A program made the position numbers and the translations under genes. From contig NZ_NKXO01000039.1 of the NCBI RefSeq assembly GCF_002843425.1, forward strand, positions 1 through 33,672: DNA of 33,672 nt, given 5' to 3'. Positions 1-6,345 of the stretch are shown here, piece by piece. Origin of the DNA: Raineya orbicola (lineage in GTDB: Bacteria; Bacteroidota; Bacteroidia; Cytophagales; Thermonemataceae). How positions within the stretch are numbered: the first letter of the stretch is position 1; each line of letters begins with the position of its first letter. The notes under the pieces were generated by a model, which was not told the origin of the DNA, did not search any database, and saw only the letters and a list, made by a program, of their open reading frames with translations.

Positions 1-36
1 TTCTGTTTGTAAAAGCAGGAGGATTTCTAATAAATT

Positions 37-86
37 TGGCATTTTTTTTAGGTTAATCGTTGGAAAATTTTCCTAAATAAATGCCA
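37..86 (+). terminator. Inverted repeat, terminator-like
   Basis: The left arm (37-52) and right arm (72-86) start and end with TGGCAT and ATGCCA and can pair over about 15 bp, around a 19-nt loop. A T-run at 87-93 follows directly on the plus strand, so this reads as an intrinsic terminator for a plus-strand gene lying left of the window. A second small palindrome, GGAAAATTTTCC (62-73), overlaps the loop and right arm. It also lies just downstream of the stop of the truncated minus-strand membrane gene. A mobile-element end cannot be excluded. Confidence 0.5.
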
Positions 87-119
87 TTTTTTTATTTTTC
101 CAAATACCTCAATTGGCGG

Positions 120-1094
120 TCATATTGAAGGAATAATCAATAATAAATTTATGCATATAAAAAAGAATATTTCTTTTAATTTTAATTTAAGCGTCAATAT
201 CAAGAATAAGCCAAATATACTAATCAATATCATCGGAATATTAGAGATTTTGATGGAAAAGCTATAAATACTCATTAAACTAGCAACAACAATCAAAGAA
301 ATCTTTTCTGTAGGCTGGTATCTTTCTATGCTTTCAGCTAAAAGTATAAAAGTAATGCTTACAAAAATGTATGAAGCCCAATCTGGACTTATAGTATTTA
401 CATAAGAGCTTCCAAAAGTAAAAAAGTTAGCCTCTGGGTATATCAAAGGCAATACGAAAAATGTTGATAAATAGTGGCTAATTCTGGCATTTTTTTGGAA
501 AATAGCATATAAACCTTTTATACTCGTAGCTATAAATATGATAAATAAAAAGCCATTCAAATCATTATGAAAGTAATTTTTTGAAAAATAACTATATTCA
601 AATAGGCTACTTAAATTGTGCCAATTACTATTGAAACCAAATCTTGTATGCAAATTAGCTAATCCATTAACAAATCCATAATTTTGTAACCATCTAACGT
701 GCTGAATATAGTAAAGACCCTCGTCATAATGACCAGTTGCAAAGAAACACCTTATCCAAGTAGCTAAAAATGCATACAGAAAAATTATCAAAAAAAATAT
801 TTTCTTTTTTGAACAAATTGTACTTGGTAAGTAAATTTTCTTCTTTTTTAGTAAGAGAAGCCAAATTATGAAAGATAAAAGCTCAAGAGCAATTTGAAAC
901 TTATAATTGATGGGGATATAAATCGCAAAAATATCAACTAACCAATTCAAAATTGCTAAACCAATAAAATTGCATAAAACAATAGATTGAAAAGATGTTT
1001 TGAACCATTTTTCCAAAATGGCAGTAATAAAAAATCTACCCCAAGTATAGCTTAAAAAGAAAATATTTACCCAAGATAACAAAATGACTATCAT
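120..1094 (-). CDS. LIC_10190-type integral membrane protein, C-terminally truncated
   Basis: This is a 324-residue polytopic membrane protein with many hydrophobic stretches. Residues 123-160 carry the pattern I associate with the LIC_10190 membrane family: a D-E-G-LYY segment, then a tryptophan, then GLANLHTRFGFNS. The biochemical role of that family is unknown; some members lie near glycan or surface-polysaccharide genes. From memory, members run to roughly 500-600 residues, whereas this frame ends at a TGA (120-122) right after a hydrophobic helix, so it seems to lack its C-terminal part. The other forward frames just past the stop do not recover family sequence. The start ATG overlaps the murQ stop (ATGA, 1091-1094), so translation could be coupled to murQ although the functions are unrelated. 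Base composition is extreme (10 G+C of 60 at 781-840, against 32 of 60 at 1441-1500 in murQ), which suggests recent acquisition or decay. Family call moderate; truncation is an inference from family length. Confidence 0.6.
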   Translation of the reverse strand: MIVILLSWVNIFFLSYTWGRFFITAILEKWFKTSFQSIVLCNFIGLAILNWLVDIFAIYIPINYKFQIALELLSFIIWLLLLKKKKIYLPSTICSKKKIFFLIIFLYAFLATWIRCFFATGHYDEGLYYIQHVRWLQNYGFVNGLANLHTRFGFNSNWHNLSSLFEYSYFSKNYFHNDLNGFLFIIFIATSIKGLYAIFQKNARISHYLSTFFVLPLIYPEANFFTFGSSYVNTISPDWASYIFVSITFILLAESIERYQPTEKISLIVVASLMSIYSFSIKISNIPMILISIFGLFLILTLKLKLKEIFFFICINLLLIIPSI

Positions 1095-1897
1095 TGCTTA
1101 TGATAATTTTCAATCACCTTTCTCACATTTCCATATTGTTGCAGGAGTTCTTGTGCTTTTTCAGAGGTAATGTTTAATTCAGCAGTAATAATACGAATAG
1201 CTCGGTCAATGAGTTTGGTATTGGCAAGTTGCATATCTACCATTTTGTTGCCTTTTACTCTACCGAGTTGTATCATTGTAGTAGTAGAAATCATATTTAG
1301 TACCAACTTTTGGGCAGTGCCTGCTTTCATACGTGTGCTACCTGTGATAAACTCTGCTCCTACAATTACCTCAATAGCAATATCGGCATATTGAGCCACA
1401 GGAGTATTAGGATTACAAGTAATACAAGCAGTAAAAATGCCGTTTTCTTGAGCTTTTCGCAAGCCGCCTACTACATAAGGCGTTCTGCCCGAAGCGGCAA
1501 TACCTACCAAAACATCAAGTTCGTTAATATGAAAATTCTGTAAATCTTTCCACGCTTGCTCGGTATCGTCTTCGGCAAATTCTACGGCTTTGCGGATAGC
1601 TTTATCACCACCAGCTATAATGCCAATTACCCAGTTATCAGGTACGCCAAAAGTAGGCGGACACTCCGAAGCATCAACAATACCCAAACGCCCACTCGTG
1701 CCTGCTCCTATGTAAAAAAGTCTGCCCCCCATTTGCATACGGGGTACAATTTCAGATATTAATTTTTCAATTTGTGGAATAGCTTTCTCTACGGCGAAGG
1801 GCACGGTTTTGTCTTCGGCGTTAATACCTTCCAAAATCTCACCAATAGACTTTTTTTCTAAATCTTGATATTTGGAATCGGCTTCGGTAAAGTTCAT
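1091..1897 (-). CDS. murQ: N-acetylmuramic acid 6-phosphate etherase
   Basis: MurQ cleaves the D-lactyl ether of MurNAc-6-phosphate to give GlcNAc-6-phosphate and lactate during cytosolic peptidoglycan recycling. The protein is 268 residues and is a single SIS (sugar isomerase) domain. Residues 62-84 hold the hallmark phosphosugar-binding and active-site segment YIGAGTSGRLG...DASECPPTFG, and GSTRMKAGTAQKLVLNM lies near residues 186-202. E78 and E109 align with the two catalytic glutamates of E. coli MurQ (E83 and E114) at a constant offset of five. The ATG at 1895-1897 gives the usual N-terminus ending in the EDKTVP motif. The 3' end overlaps the following membrane-protein gene by 4 nt. No other recycling genes are in the window. 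A TAnnTTTG-like box (TATTTTTG on the minus strand, 1954-1961) may be its -7 element, but I see no convincing -33 partner. Confidence 0.96.
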   Translation of the reverse strand: MNFTEADSKYQDLEKKSIGEILEGINAEDKTVPFAVEKAIPQIEKLISEIVPRMQMGGRLFYIGAGTSGRLGIVDASECPPTFGVPDNWVIGIIAGGDKAIRKAVEFAEDDTEQAWKDLQNFHINELDVLVGIAASGRTPYVVGGLRKAQENGIFTACITCNPNTPVAQYADIAIEVIVGAEFITGSTRMKAGTAQKLVLNMISTTTMIQLGRVKGNKMVDMQLANTKLIDRAIRIITAELNITSEKAQELLQQYGNVRKVIENYHKQ

Positions 1898-2031
1898 AAG
1901 TTCAAAAGTTCGGTAGCGTAAGGGTAGAGGGCATACTTACCATTCTATTGCTACAAAAATAAGTTTTTTCACTGATTTTGCTCATTTCTTACAAGTGTTT
2001 TTTTTGCTCAATTTGAAAAAACGAAACTCTT

Positions 2032-2802
2032 ATGTTCAACCTCACGAATCAAAAAGGACTGATTGTAGGTATTGCCAACGAAAAATCTATTGCGTATGGT
2101 TGTGCCAAAATTTTAGCCGAGCAAGGTGCTGAACTTGCAATTACGTATCTGAACGAAAAAGCAGAAAAGTTTGTCCGTCCTCTTGCCGAAGGACTGAATG
2201 CAAATATCATTGCCCAAATGGATGTTCAGAAAGAAGAGGAAGTAAAGGCAGTTTTTGAGCAAATTACCCAAAAATGGGGGAAATTAGATTTTCTTATACA
2301 TTCCATTGCTTTTGCACCTCTGGAAGACTTGAAAGGTAGGCTTATTGATTGCTCTGCTGATGGCTTCAAATTGGCAATGGATATTAGCTGTCATTCATTT
2401 ATTCGTTTAGCTCATTACGCAGAAAACTTGCTTTTACAAGGGCGAGGTTCACTGATTGCTATGAGCTATTATGGCTCGGAAAAGGTTATAAAAAACTATG
2501 CCATTATGGGACCTGTGAAAGCCGCTTTGGAAAGTACAGTACGTTATTTAGCTTTTGAATTGGGTGAGAAAGGCATTAACGTCAATGCAATTTCGCCGGG
2601 TACTATTGCCACGCGTGCCGCAGGAGGTTTGAGCGACTTTGATGAACTAATGAAAAAAACCGAACAAATTACACCACTCAAACGCTTGCCTACCATTGAA
2701 GATGTGGGTAAAATGGCGGCTTTCTTAATTTCAGACGAAGCTCAATATATTACAGGAGATACGTTCTACGTAGATGGAGGCTATCACATTATGGGAGTGT
2801 AG
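2032..2802 (+). CDS. fabI: Enoyl-[acyl-carrier-protein] reductase (NADH), FabI type
   Basis: FabI carries out the last step of each fatty-acid elongation cycle, reducing trans-2-enoyl-ACP with NAD(P)H in the cytosol. The 256-residue protein is an SDR-fold enzyme. The cofactor-binding start GLIVGIANEKSIAYG spans residues 9-23. D64 sits in the adenine-binding position. The Y-x6-K catalytic pair is Y156/K163, the same numbers as in E. coli FabI, within NYAIMGPVK. The C-terminus has the usual ITGDTFYVDGGYHIMG. Several segments (SIAYGCAK, TYLNEKAE, HSIAFAP, DISCHSFIRLA) resemble the alphaproteobacterial FabI2-like branch more than E. coli FabI. In the HSIAFAP segment residue 93 is Ala where E. coli has Gly93. 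The next gene starts 76 nt downstream on the same strand and may use its own promoter. Confidence 0.93.
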   Translation: MFNLTNQKGLIVGIANEKSIAYGCAKILAEQGAELAITYLNEKAEKFVRPLAEGLNANIIAQMDVQKEEEVKAVFEQITQKWGKLDFLIHSIAFAPLEDLKGRLIDCSADGFKLAMDISCHSFIRLAHYAENLLLQGRGSLIAMSYYGSEKVIKNYAIMGPVKAALESTVRYLAFELGEKGINVNAISPGTIATRAAGGLSDFDELMKKTEQITPLKRLPTIEDVGKMAAFLISDEAQYITGDTFYVDGGYHIMGV

Positions 2803-2849
2803 AGCCAAACATTTCTGAAAAAATTAACTTCTCCTTAACATAAAAATCT

Positions 2850-2857
2850 TACATTTG
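2850..2857 (+). promoter_or_regulatory. Possible -7 box of Bacteroidota promoter
   Basis: TACATTTG fits the TAnnTTTG consensus of the Bacteroidota housekeeping sigma factor and lies 21 nt before the ATG of the PhaC-like gene. I find no TTG at the expected -33 distance, so the call rests on one element. Confidence 0.4.
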
Positions 2858-2878
2858 TAAAAATTAAACTATAAGTCT

Positions 2879-4294
2879 ATGGCAACGGCAAAAACTAAAA
2901 ATACCACTTCCAAAGAAAAAGAAATTTTGGTAAATGGTAATGGAAATGGCAATGGTAAGCACGAAAACCAGTGGCTTTCGCCTTTCGGCAATTTTATGAA
3001 CTCTCAATGGTTTGAGCAGTGGCAGGAAACTTTGAAAAACCCTTTTGGGCAAAAAAAGGAAAAGCAAGAAATAGAAAATCCTTCTGTCGAGTGGCTTACC
3101 TCGCAATGGACAGCTTGGCAAAATTGGTGGCAAGAGCTTGCCAAAGCTGTAGCTGAAGATAGCGTTGAAAAAGCTCAAAAGCATATAGGCGATTTCTTAC
3201 TCAATGCCGAATTGCAAAAGCCTCTCATTAGTGCCGCCGATAGTTTCTTAGAACTCTCACAGCATATCCTTGATTTCAAGGAATTTATAGATTATGCTAC
3301 TATTGCACTCAATAAAAAGCCTGAATGGGTTACGCCTAATGTAGTGGTAGGTAAATTACGTTGCTTTGATTTGCGTCAGTTTTCTCCTAAAATAGATAAG
3401 ACGAAATCGGCTACGTTAGTGCTTCCGCCTTTCGCAGGGCATTACTCTACCATTGCTGATTTTTCTGAAAAACAAAGCCTTGTAAAGCACCTAATGGACT
3501 ATGGTGTTCCGAATGTTTATTGTTTGGATTATCATAGTGCTACCAAAGAAATGCAATACTACAATGTAGATGATTATCTGGCTCAGTTAGATGTATTTGT
3601 AGATGATATTGGCGACCACGTAAATCTCATAGGCTTGTGCCAAGGGGGCTGGTTTGGGGCAATTTATACGGCTCGTTTCCCTCAAAAAGTAAGAACTTTG
3701 GTGGTAGCAGGCTCGCCTATTGATACCAAAGCAGGCGATGGACACCTTGAAAATACCGTAGATAACGCATCTCCTACCTTTTTCAGCAATCTTGTAAAAA
3801 TGGGACAAGGCGTAATGGACGGCAAATTTATGGTGCAAGGCTTCAAGAATATGAATTTTATGCAACATTATTTTGAAAAATACCAACGCCTCTATAAAAT
3901 GGTAAAAGGTGCTCAAAATGATGAAGCGGGTCTGGAGCGTTACGAAAATTTTGAAATTTGGTACGAGAATACTATCAATTTACCCGGTAAATGGTATGAG
4001 CAAGTGATTGATGAACTTTTCCGCAACAATCATTTTGTTAATGAGCAATTTGTTGCTTTGGGCAGAAAGGTTAGTCCAAAAGATATCAAATGCCCCGTGT
4101 ATATGCTTGCAGGTGATAAAGATGATATTACTTTGCCTGAACAAGTGTTTGATATGGAAAAATACATTGGTACTCCTAAGGAAAAACAAGCCAAGGGTTT
4201 AGCCCAAGCAGGGCATATTGGATTATTTATGGGACGTGCCGTGCTTTCCAAAAATTGGAAAGAAATTGCTGAATGGATGATGAAACATCAATAA
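2879..4294 (+). CDS. PhaC/PhaZ-like alpha/beta hydrolase with Cys nucleophile
   Basis: This is a 471-residue cytosolic alpha/beta-hydrolase-fold protein. The nucleophile elbow GLCQGG (residues 252-257) matches the lipase-like box of polyhydroxyalkanoate synthases (G-x-C-x-G-G), making Cys254 the likely nucleophile. D416 (in GDKDDITLP, 412-420) and H446 (in AGHIGLFMG, 444-452) are in the right order to complete the triad. The GHxGxF pattern around the histidine also resembles intracellular PHB depolymerases, so synthase versus depolymerase or esterase activity cannot be settled here. Residues 1-30 are a charged, low-complexity leader with four Asn-Gly repeats; residues 31-90 are rich in Trp, Gln and Glu and probably helical, like the N-terminal region of class I/III PhaC. 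No phaE, phaR, phasin, phaA or phaB gene is nearby; the upstream neighbour is fabI. Fold and catalytic residues are seen directly; the substrate is inference. Confidence 0.7.
   Translation: MATAKTKNTTSKEKEILVNGNGNGNGKHENQWLSPFGNFMNSQWFEQWQETLKNPFGQKKEKQEIENPSVEWLTSQWTAWQNWWQELAKAVAEDSVEKAQKHIGDFLLNAELQKPLISAADSFLELSQHILDFKEFIDYATIALNKKPEWVTPNVVVGKLRCFDLRQFSPKIDKTKSATLVLPPFAGHYSTIADFSEKQSLVKHLMDYGVPNVYCLDYHSATKEMQYYNVDDYLAQLDVFVDDIGDHVNLIGLCQGGWFGAIYTARFPQKVRTLVVAGSPIDTKAGDGHLENTVDNASPTFFSNLVKMGQGVMDGKFMVQGFKNMNFMQHYFEKYQRLYKMVKGAQNDEAGLERYENFEIWYENTINLPGKWYEQVIDELFRNNHFVNEQFVALGRKVSPKDIKCPVYMLAGDKDDITLPEQVFDMEKYIGTPKEKQAKGLAQAGHIGLFMGRAVLSKNWKEIAEWMMKHQ
2933..2956 (+). repeat. Four in-frame hexamer repeats encoding Asn-Gly
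   Basis: Four tandem copies of AATGGN encode residues 19-26 (NG x4) of the PhaC-like protein. The third codon base varies (T, A, C, T) and every change is synonymous. That suggests selection for the flexible peptide rather than a fresh slippage product. Confidence 0.8.
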
Positions 4295-4304
4295 AAAATT
4301 TATG

Positions 4305-4337
4305 AGCGGCAACATTAACTCAAATAATGTTGCCGCT
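4305..4337 (+). terminator. Perfect 12-bp hairpin after the PhaC-like gene
   Basis: AGCGGCAACATT (4305-4316) and AATGTTGCCGCT (4326-4337) pair perfectly around a 9-nt loop, 10 nt after the stop of the PhaC-like gene. No T-run follows on the plus strand, but an A-rich stretch precedes it. An ATG at 4327 lies inside the right arm, which argues against that codon as the start of the next gene. Confidence 0.6.
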
Positions 4338-4347
4338 TATCAAAATT

Positions 4348-4542
4348 ATGTGTTTTATGTGTGGTATTCGCTTCAATCACGAAAAATTTGCCCATCAATG
4401 TTACCATTGTGGTAAATTAGCCTTACAAGAAGAACTCTTTTTCTTTCAGAAAAAAGGTATTTGGCTCTGCGAAGAATGTTTGGAAAAAGAGGAACAAAAC
4501 AACAAAGGAATAATTGAAAAAAGTAGCAACCTCAAAGAATAG
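4348..4542 (+). CDS. Small six-cysteine (zinc-ribbon-like) protein
   Basis: This is a 64-residue protein of no named family that I recognise. It carries three CxxC pairs, C2/C5, C18/C21 and C41/C44, with histidines at 11, 16 and 20. Four cysteines could hold one zinc in a ribbon or knuckle, and the third pair could belong to a second site; this is inference from spacing. The C-terminal third is acidic and lysine-rich (LEKEEQNNKG) and looks disordered. I chose the ATG at 4348 because the in-frame ATG at 4327 lies in the arm of a strong hairpin and would add only hydrophobic residues. The last codons run into the left arm of the terminator at 4518-4567. It could be read through from the PhaC-like gene if the hairpin at 4305 leaks. 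Confidence 0.6.
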   Translation: MCFMCGIRFNHEKFAHQCYHCGKLALQEELFFFQKKGIWLCEECLEKEEQNNKGIIEKSSNLKE

Positions 4543-4567
4543 ATAAAAATTGAGGTTGCTACTTTTT
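4518..4567. terminator. Bidirectional intrinsic terminator between convergent genes
   Basis: An 18-bp perfect inverted repeat (4518-4535 and 4550-4567) encloses a 14-nt loop. The arms end in A5 and T5, giving a U-tract in both directions. It overlaps the stop codon of the six-cysteine gene (4540-4542) and ends one base before the TAG of the minus-strand PAS gene (4568-4570), so one hairpin serves both convergent genes. Confidence 0.9.
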
Positions 4568-5362
4568 CTATATATGCACTTCCATACCCGATTTCACAAG
4601 GTCAGTAATATCAACCCTTACCCCAATGTATTTGTAAGGCTTGCCTTCGCTATCTAATACACCGCCAATGGTAGCAATTACCCAATAAGGTGTGCCGTCT
4701 TTGGCTCGGTTTTTTACAATACCTTGAAAGATTTTCCCTGCTTTGATAGTATCCCAAAGATTTTTGTACACTTCTTTGGGCATATCGGGGTGGCGGACAA
4801 TGTTATGAGGCTTGCCGATAAGCTCTTCGCGAGAATACTTGGAAATTTTGCAGAAGGTATCATTTACAAAAGTAATAGTTCCAAATTTATCCGTTTCAGA
4901 AACAATAGCGGCGGCATTGAGCAGATTGGTGCGAGCTTCTATTTCTGCTGATAGTCTATCTATCTCTTCTTCGCGACGAGCTATATCTTTATGAATAGTC
5001 TTCAAAAGTAATTTCATTTTCTCTTCTGTACTTTGATAGTTTGCCTGCATTTCTTTCAAAAGAAACACTTTGTAAAATTTCCCCTTTTCATATTCAAAGG
5101 TGCTTTCAATCATTTCTGCTAATGCTTTTTGCCCATCTAACTTTTTGATACTAACAACATTGGTATTGGTTTCAGATTTGAAGGGCAAAATTACATACTG
5201 CGACAAAGACGTATTACGCAAATCTACCGAAGTAGCACTGAAAAGTTGTAGAGCCGCAGGATTCGCATAGATAATTTTCTCTTCTCCTGTGGTAATTACG
5301 ATAGGCTGATGGATATTTTCAAAAATATCCTTCGCCGCTTGTGGTGTTGTAAAAGCGTTCAT
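4568..5362 (-). CDS. Aer-type PAS domain protein, second of a tandem pair
   Basis: This is a 264-residue soluble sensor protein with no recognisable output domain. Residues about 12-100 form a divergent N-terminal PAS-like domain (IVITTGEEKIIYANPAALQL). Residues about 108-150 are a charged coiled-coil linker (KDIARREEEIDRLSAEIEAR). Residues about 150-258 form a second PAS with PAC. The second PAS carries GKPHNIVRHPDMP and GIVKNRAKDGTPYWV, closely matching the FAD-binding PAS of the E. coli aerotaxis receptor Aer, so FAD binding and redox or oxygen sensing are plausible. There is no transmembrane segment, kinase, GGDEF or MCP signalling domain, so it probably signals through a partner. It follows its paralogue on the same strand after a gap of 45 bp, consistent with one transcript ending at the terminator at 4518-4567. 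Confidence 0.85.
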   Translation of the reverse strand: MNAFTTPQAAKDIFENIHQPIVITTGEEKIIYANPAALQLFSATSVDLRNTSLSQYVILPFKSETNTNVVSIKKLDGQKALAEMIESTFEYEKGKFYKVFLLKEMQANYQSTEEKMKLLLKTIHKDIARREEEIDRLSAEIEARTNLLNAAAIVSETDKFGTITFVNDTFCKISKYSREELIGKPHNIVRHPDMPKEVYKNLWDTIKAGKIFQGIVKNRAKDGTPYWVIATIGGVLDSEGKPYKYIGVRVDITDLVKSGMEVHI

Positions 5363-5407
5363 AGGAATGAAAATAGTTTAGGTACAAGAAAAAAATGGAT
5401 ATTTGTA

Positions 5408-6217
5408 TTAAGGCGCTAAGTATTTTTCTACTTGCATACCTCTTTTGATAAGGTCGGTGATATCAATTCTTACACCGATATATTTGTAAGGTTTGCCCTC
5501 GCTATCCAGTACGCCGCCAATGGTAGCAATTACCCAGTAAGGCGTTCCGTCTTTGGCTCGGTTTTTTACGATACCTTGAAAGATTTTCCCTGCTTTGATG
5601 GTATCCCACATTTCCTTGAAAACGGCTTTAGGCATATCGGGGTGGCGAACAATATTATGAGGCTTGCCAATGAGTTCTTGGGGTGTATATTTAGCGATTC
5701 GGCAGAAAGTGTCATTCACAAAAGTAATAGTGCCATATTGGTCGGTTTCGGAAACAATGGCGGCGGCGTTGAGTATTTGGGTACGAGCTTCTATTTCTGC
5801 CGAGAGCTTATCAATTTCTTCTTCTCTGCGAGCTATATCCTTATGAATGGTTTTGAGCAAGAGTCTTATCTTTTCTTCTGAGCTTTGGTATTGAGTTTGC
5901 ATTTCTTTGAGCAAAATAATTTTGTGCATTTTGCCTTCATATTCGGCAAGGCTTTCAATAGCTTCTACCAAAGTGGTTTTATCTTCATTAAGTTTTTTTA
6001 TGTTAGCAATGCCTTTCCCTTCTTCTCTTTTGTAAGAGGCAGTAAGAAAGTTTTTCAAGGGGGTATTTTTAATATCTACAGAAGTGGCGTTCAAGAGTTG
6101 TAATGCCGCAGGGTTAGCGTAAATCAAATTATCCAATTCGTTAGCAATAAGAACTGGTTGATGAATATTCTCAAATAGTTCTTTTACAGGTCGTAAGGAA
6201 GTGCGTGGCGTGTCCAT
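5408..6217 (-). CDS. Aer-type PAS domain protein, first of a tandem pair
   Basis: This is a 269-residue paralogue of the next gene, with the same order: divergent PAS (about 15-105), coiled coil (about 115-155), Aer-like PAS/PAC (about 155-262). The last 150 residues of the two are nearly identical, including HNIVRHPDMP and the whole PAC region, while the first 100 have diverged clearly. That points to a duplication with different N-terminal inputs, or to gene conversion at the 3' ends. I chose the ATG at 6215-6217 because its N-terminus lines up with that of the paralogue; an in-frame ATG at 6227-6229 and a TTG at 6245-6247 are alternatives. There is no membrane segment or output domain. Role in redox sensing is inferred from the Aer similarity. 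Confidence 0.85.
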   Translation of the reverse strand: MDTPRTSLRPVKELFENIHQPVLIANELDNLIYANPAALQLLNATSVDIKNTPLKNFLTASYKREEGKGIANIKKLNEDKTTLVEAIESLAEYEGKMHKIILLKEMQTQYQSSEEKIRLLLKTIHKDIARREEEIDKLSAEIEARTQILNAAAIVSETDQYGTITFVNDTFCRIAKYTPQELIGKPHNIVRHPDMPKAVFKEMWDTIKAGKIFQGIVKNRAKDGTPYWVIATIGGVLDSEGKPYKYIGVRIDITDLIKRGMQVEKYLAP

Positions 6218-6345
6218 AGTAGTAAGCATTAGCAATTTCTCTTGCAAAAATAATATAGCTGATTAAGGAAAAAAATGAAAAGTTTCATAAGAATAGATGA
6301 TAAAAATCAAAAAAAATGTAAATTTGAAGGGTAACTACTCAATTT

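Noticed and set aside
1170-1762. Open frames on the plus strand across murQ
   Set aside because: They are antisense to clear catalytic motifs of MurQ and match nothing themselves.
5432-5881. 149-codon open frame antisense to the PAS gene
   Set aside because: It is a mirror of a well-conserved PAS coding sequence; its content follows the codon pattern of the other strand.
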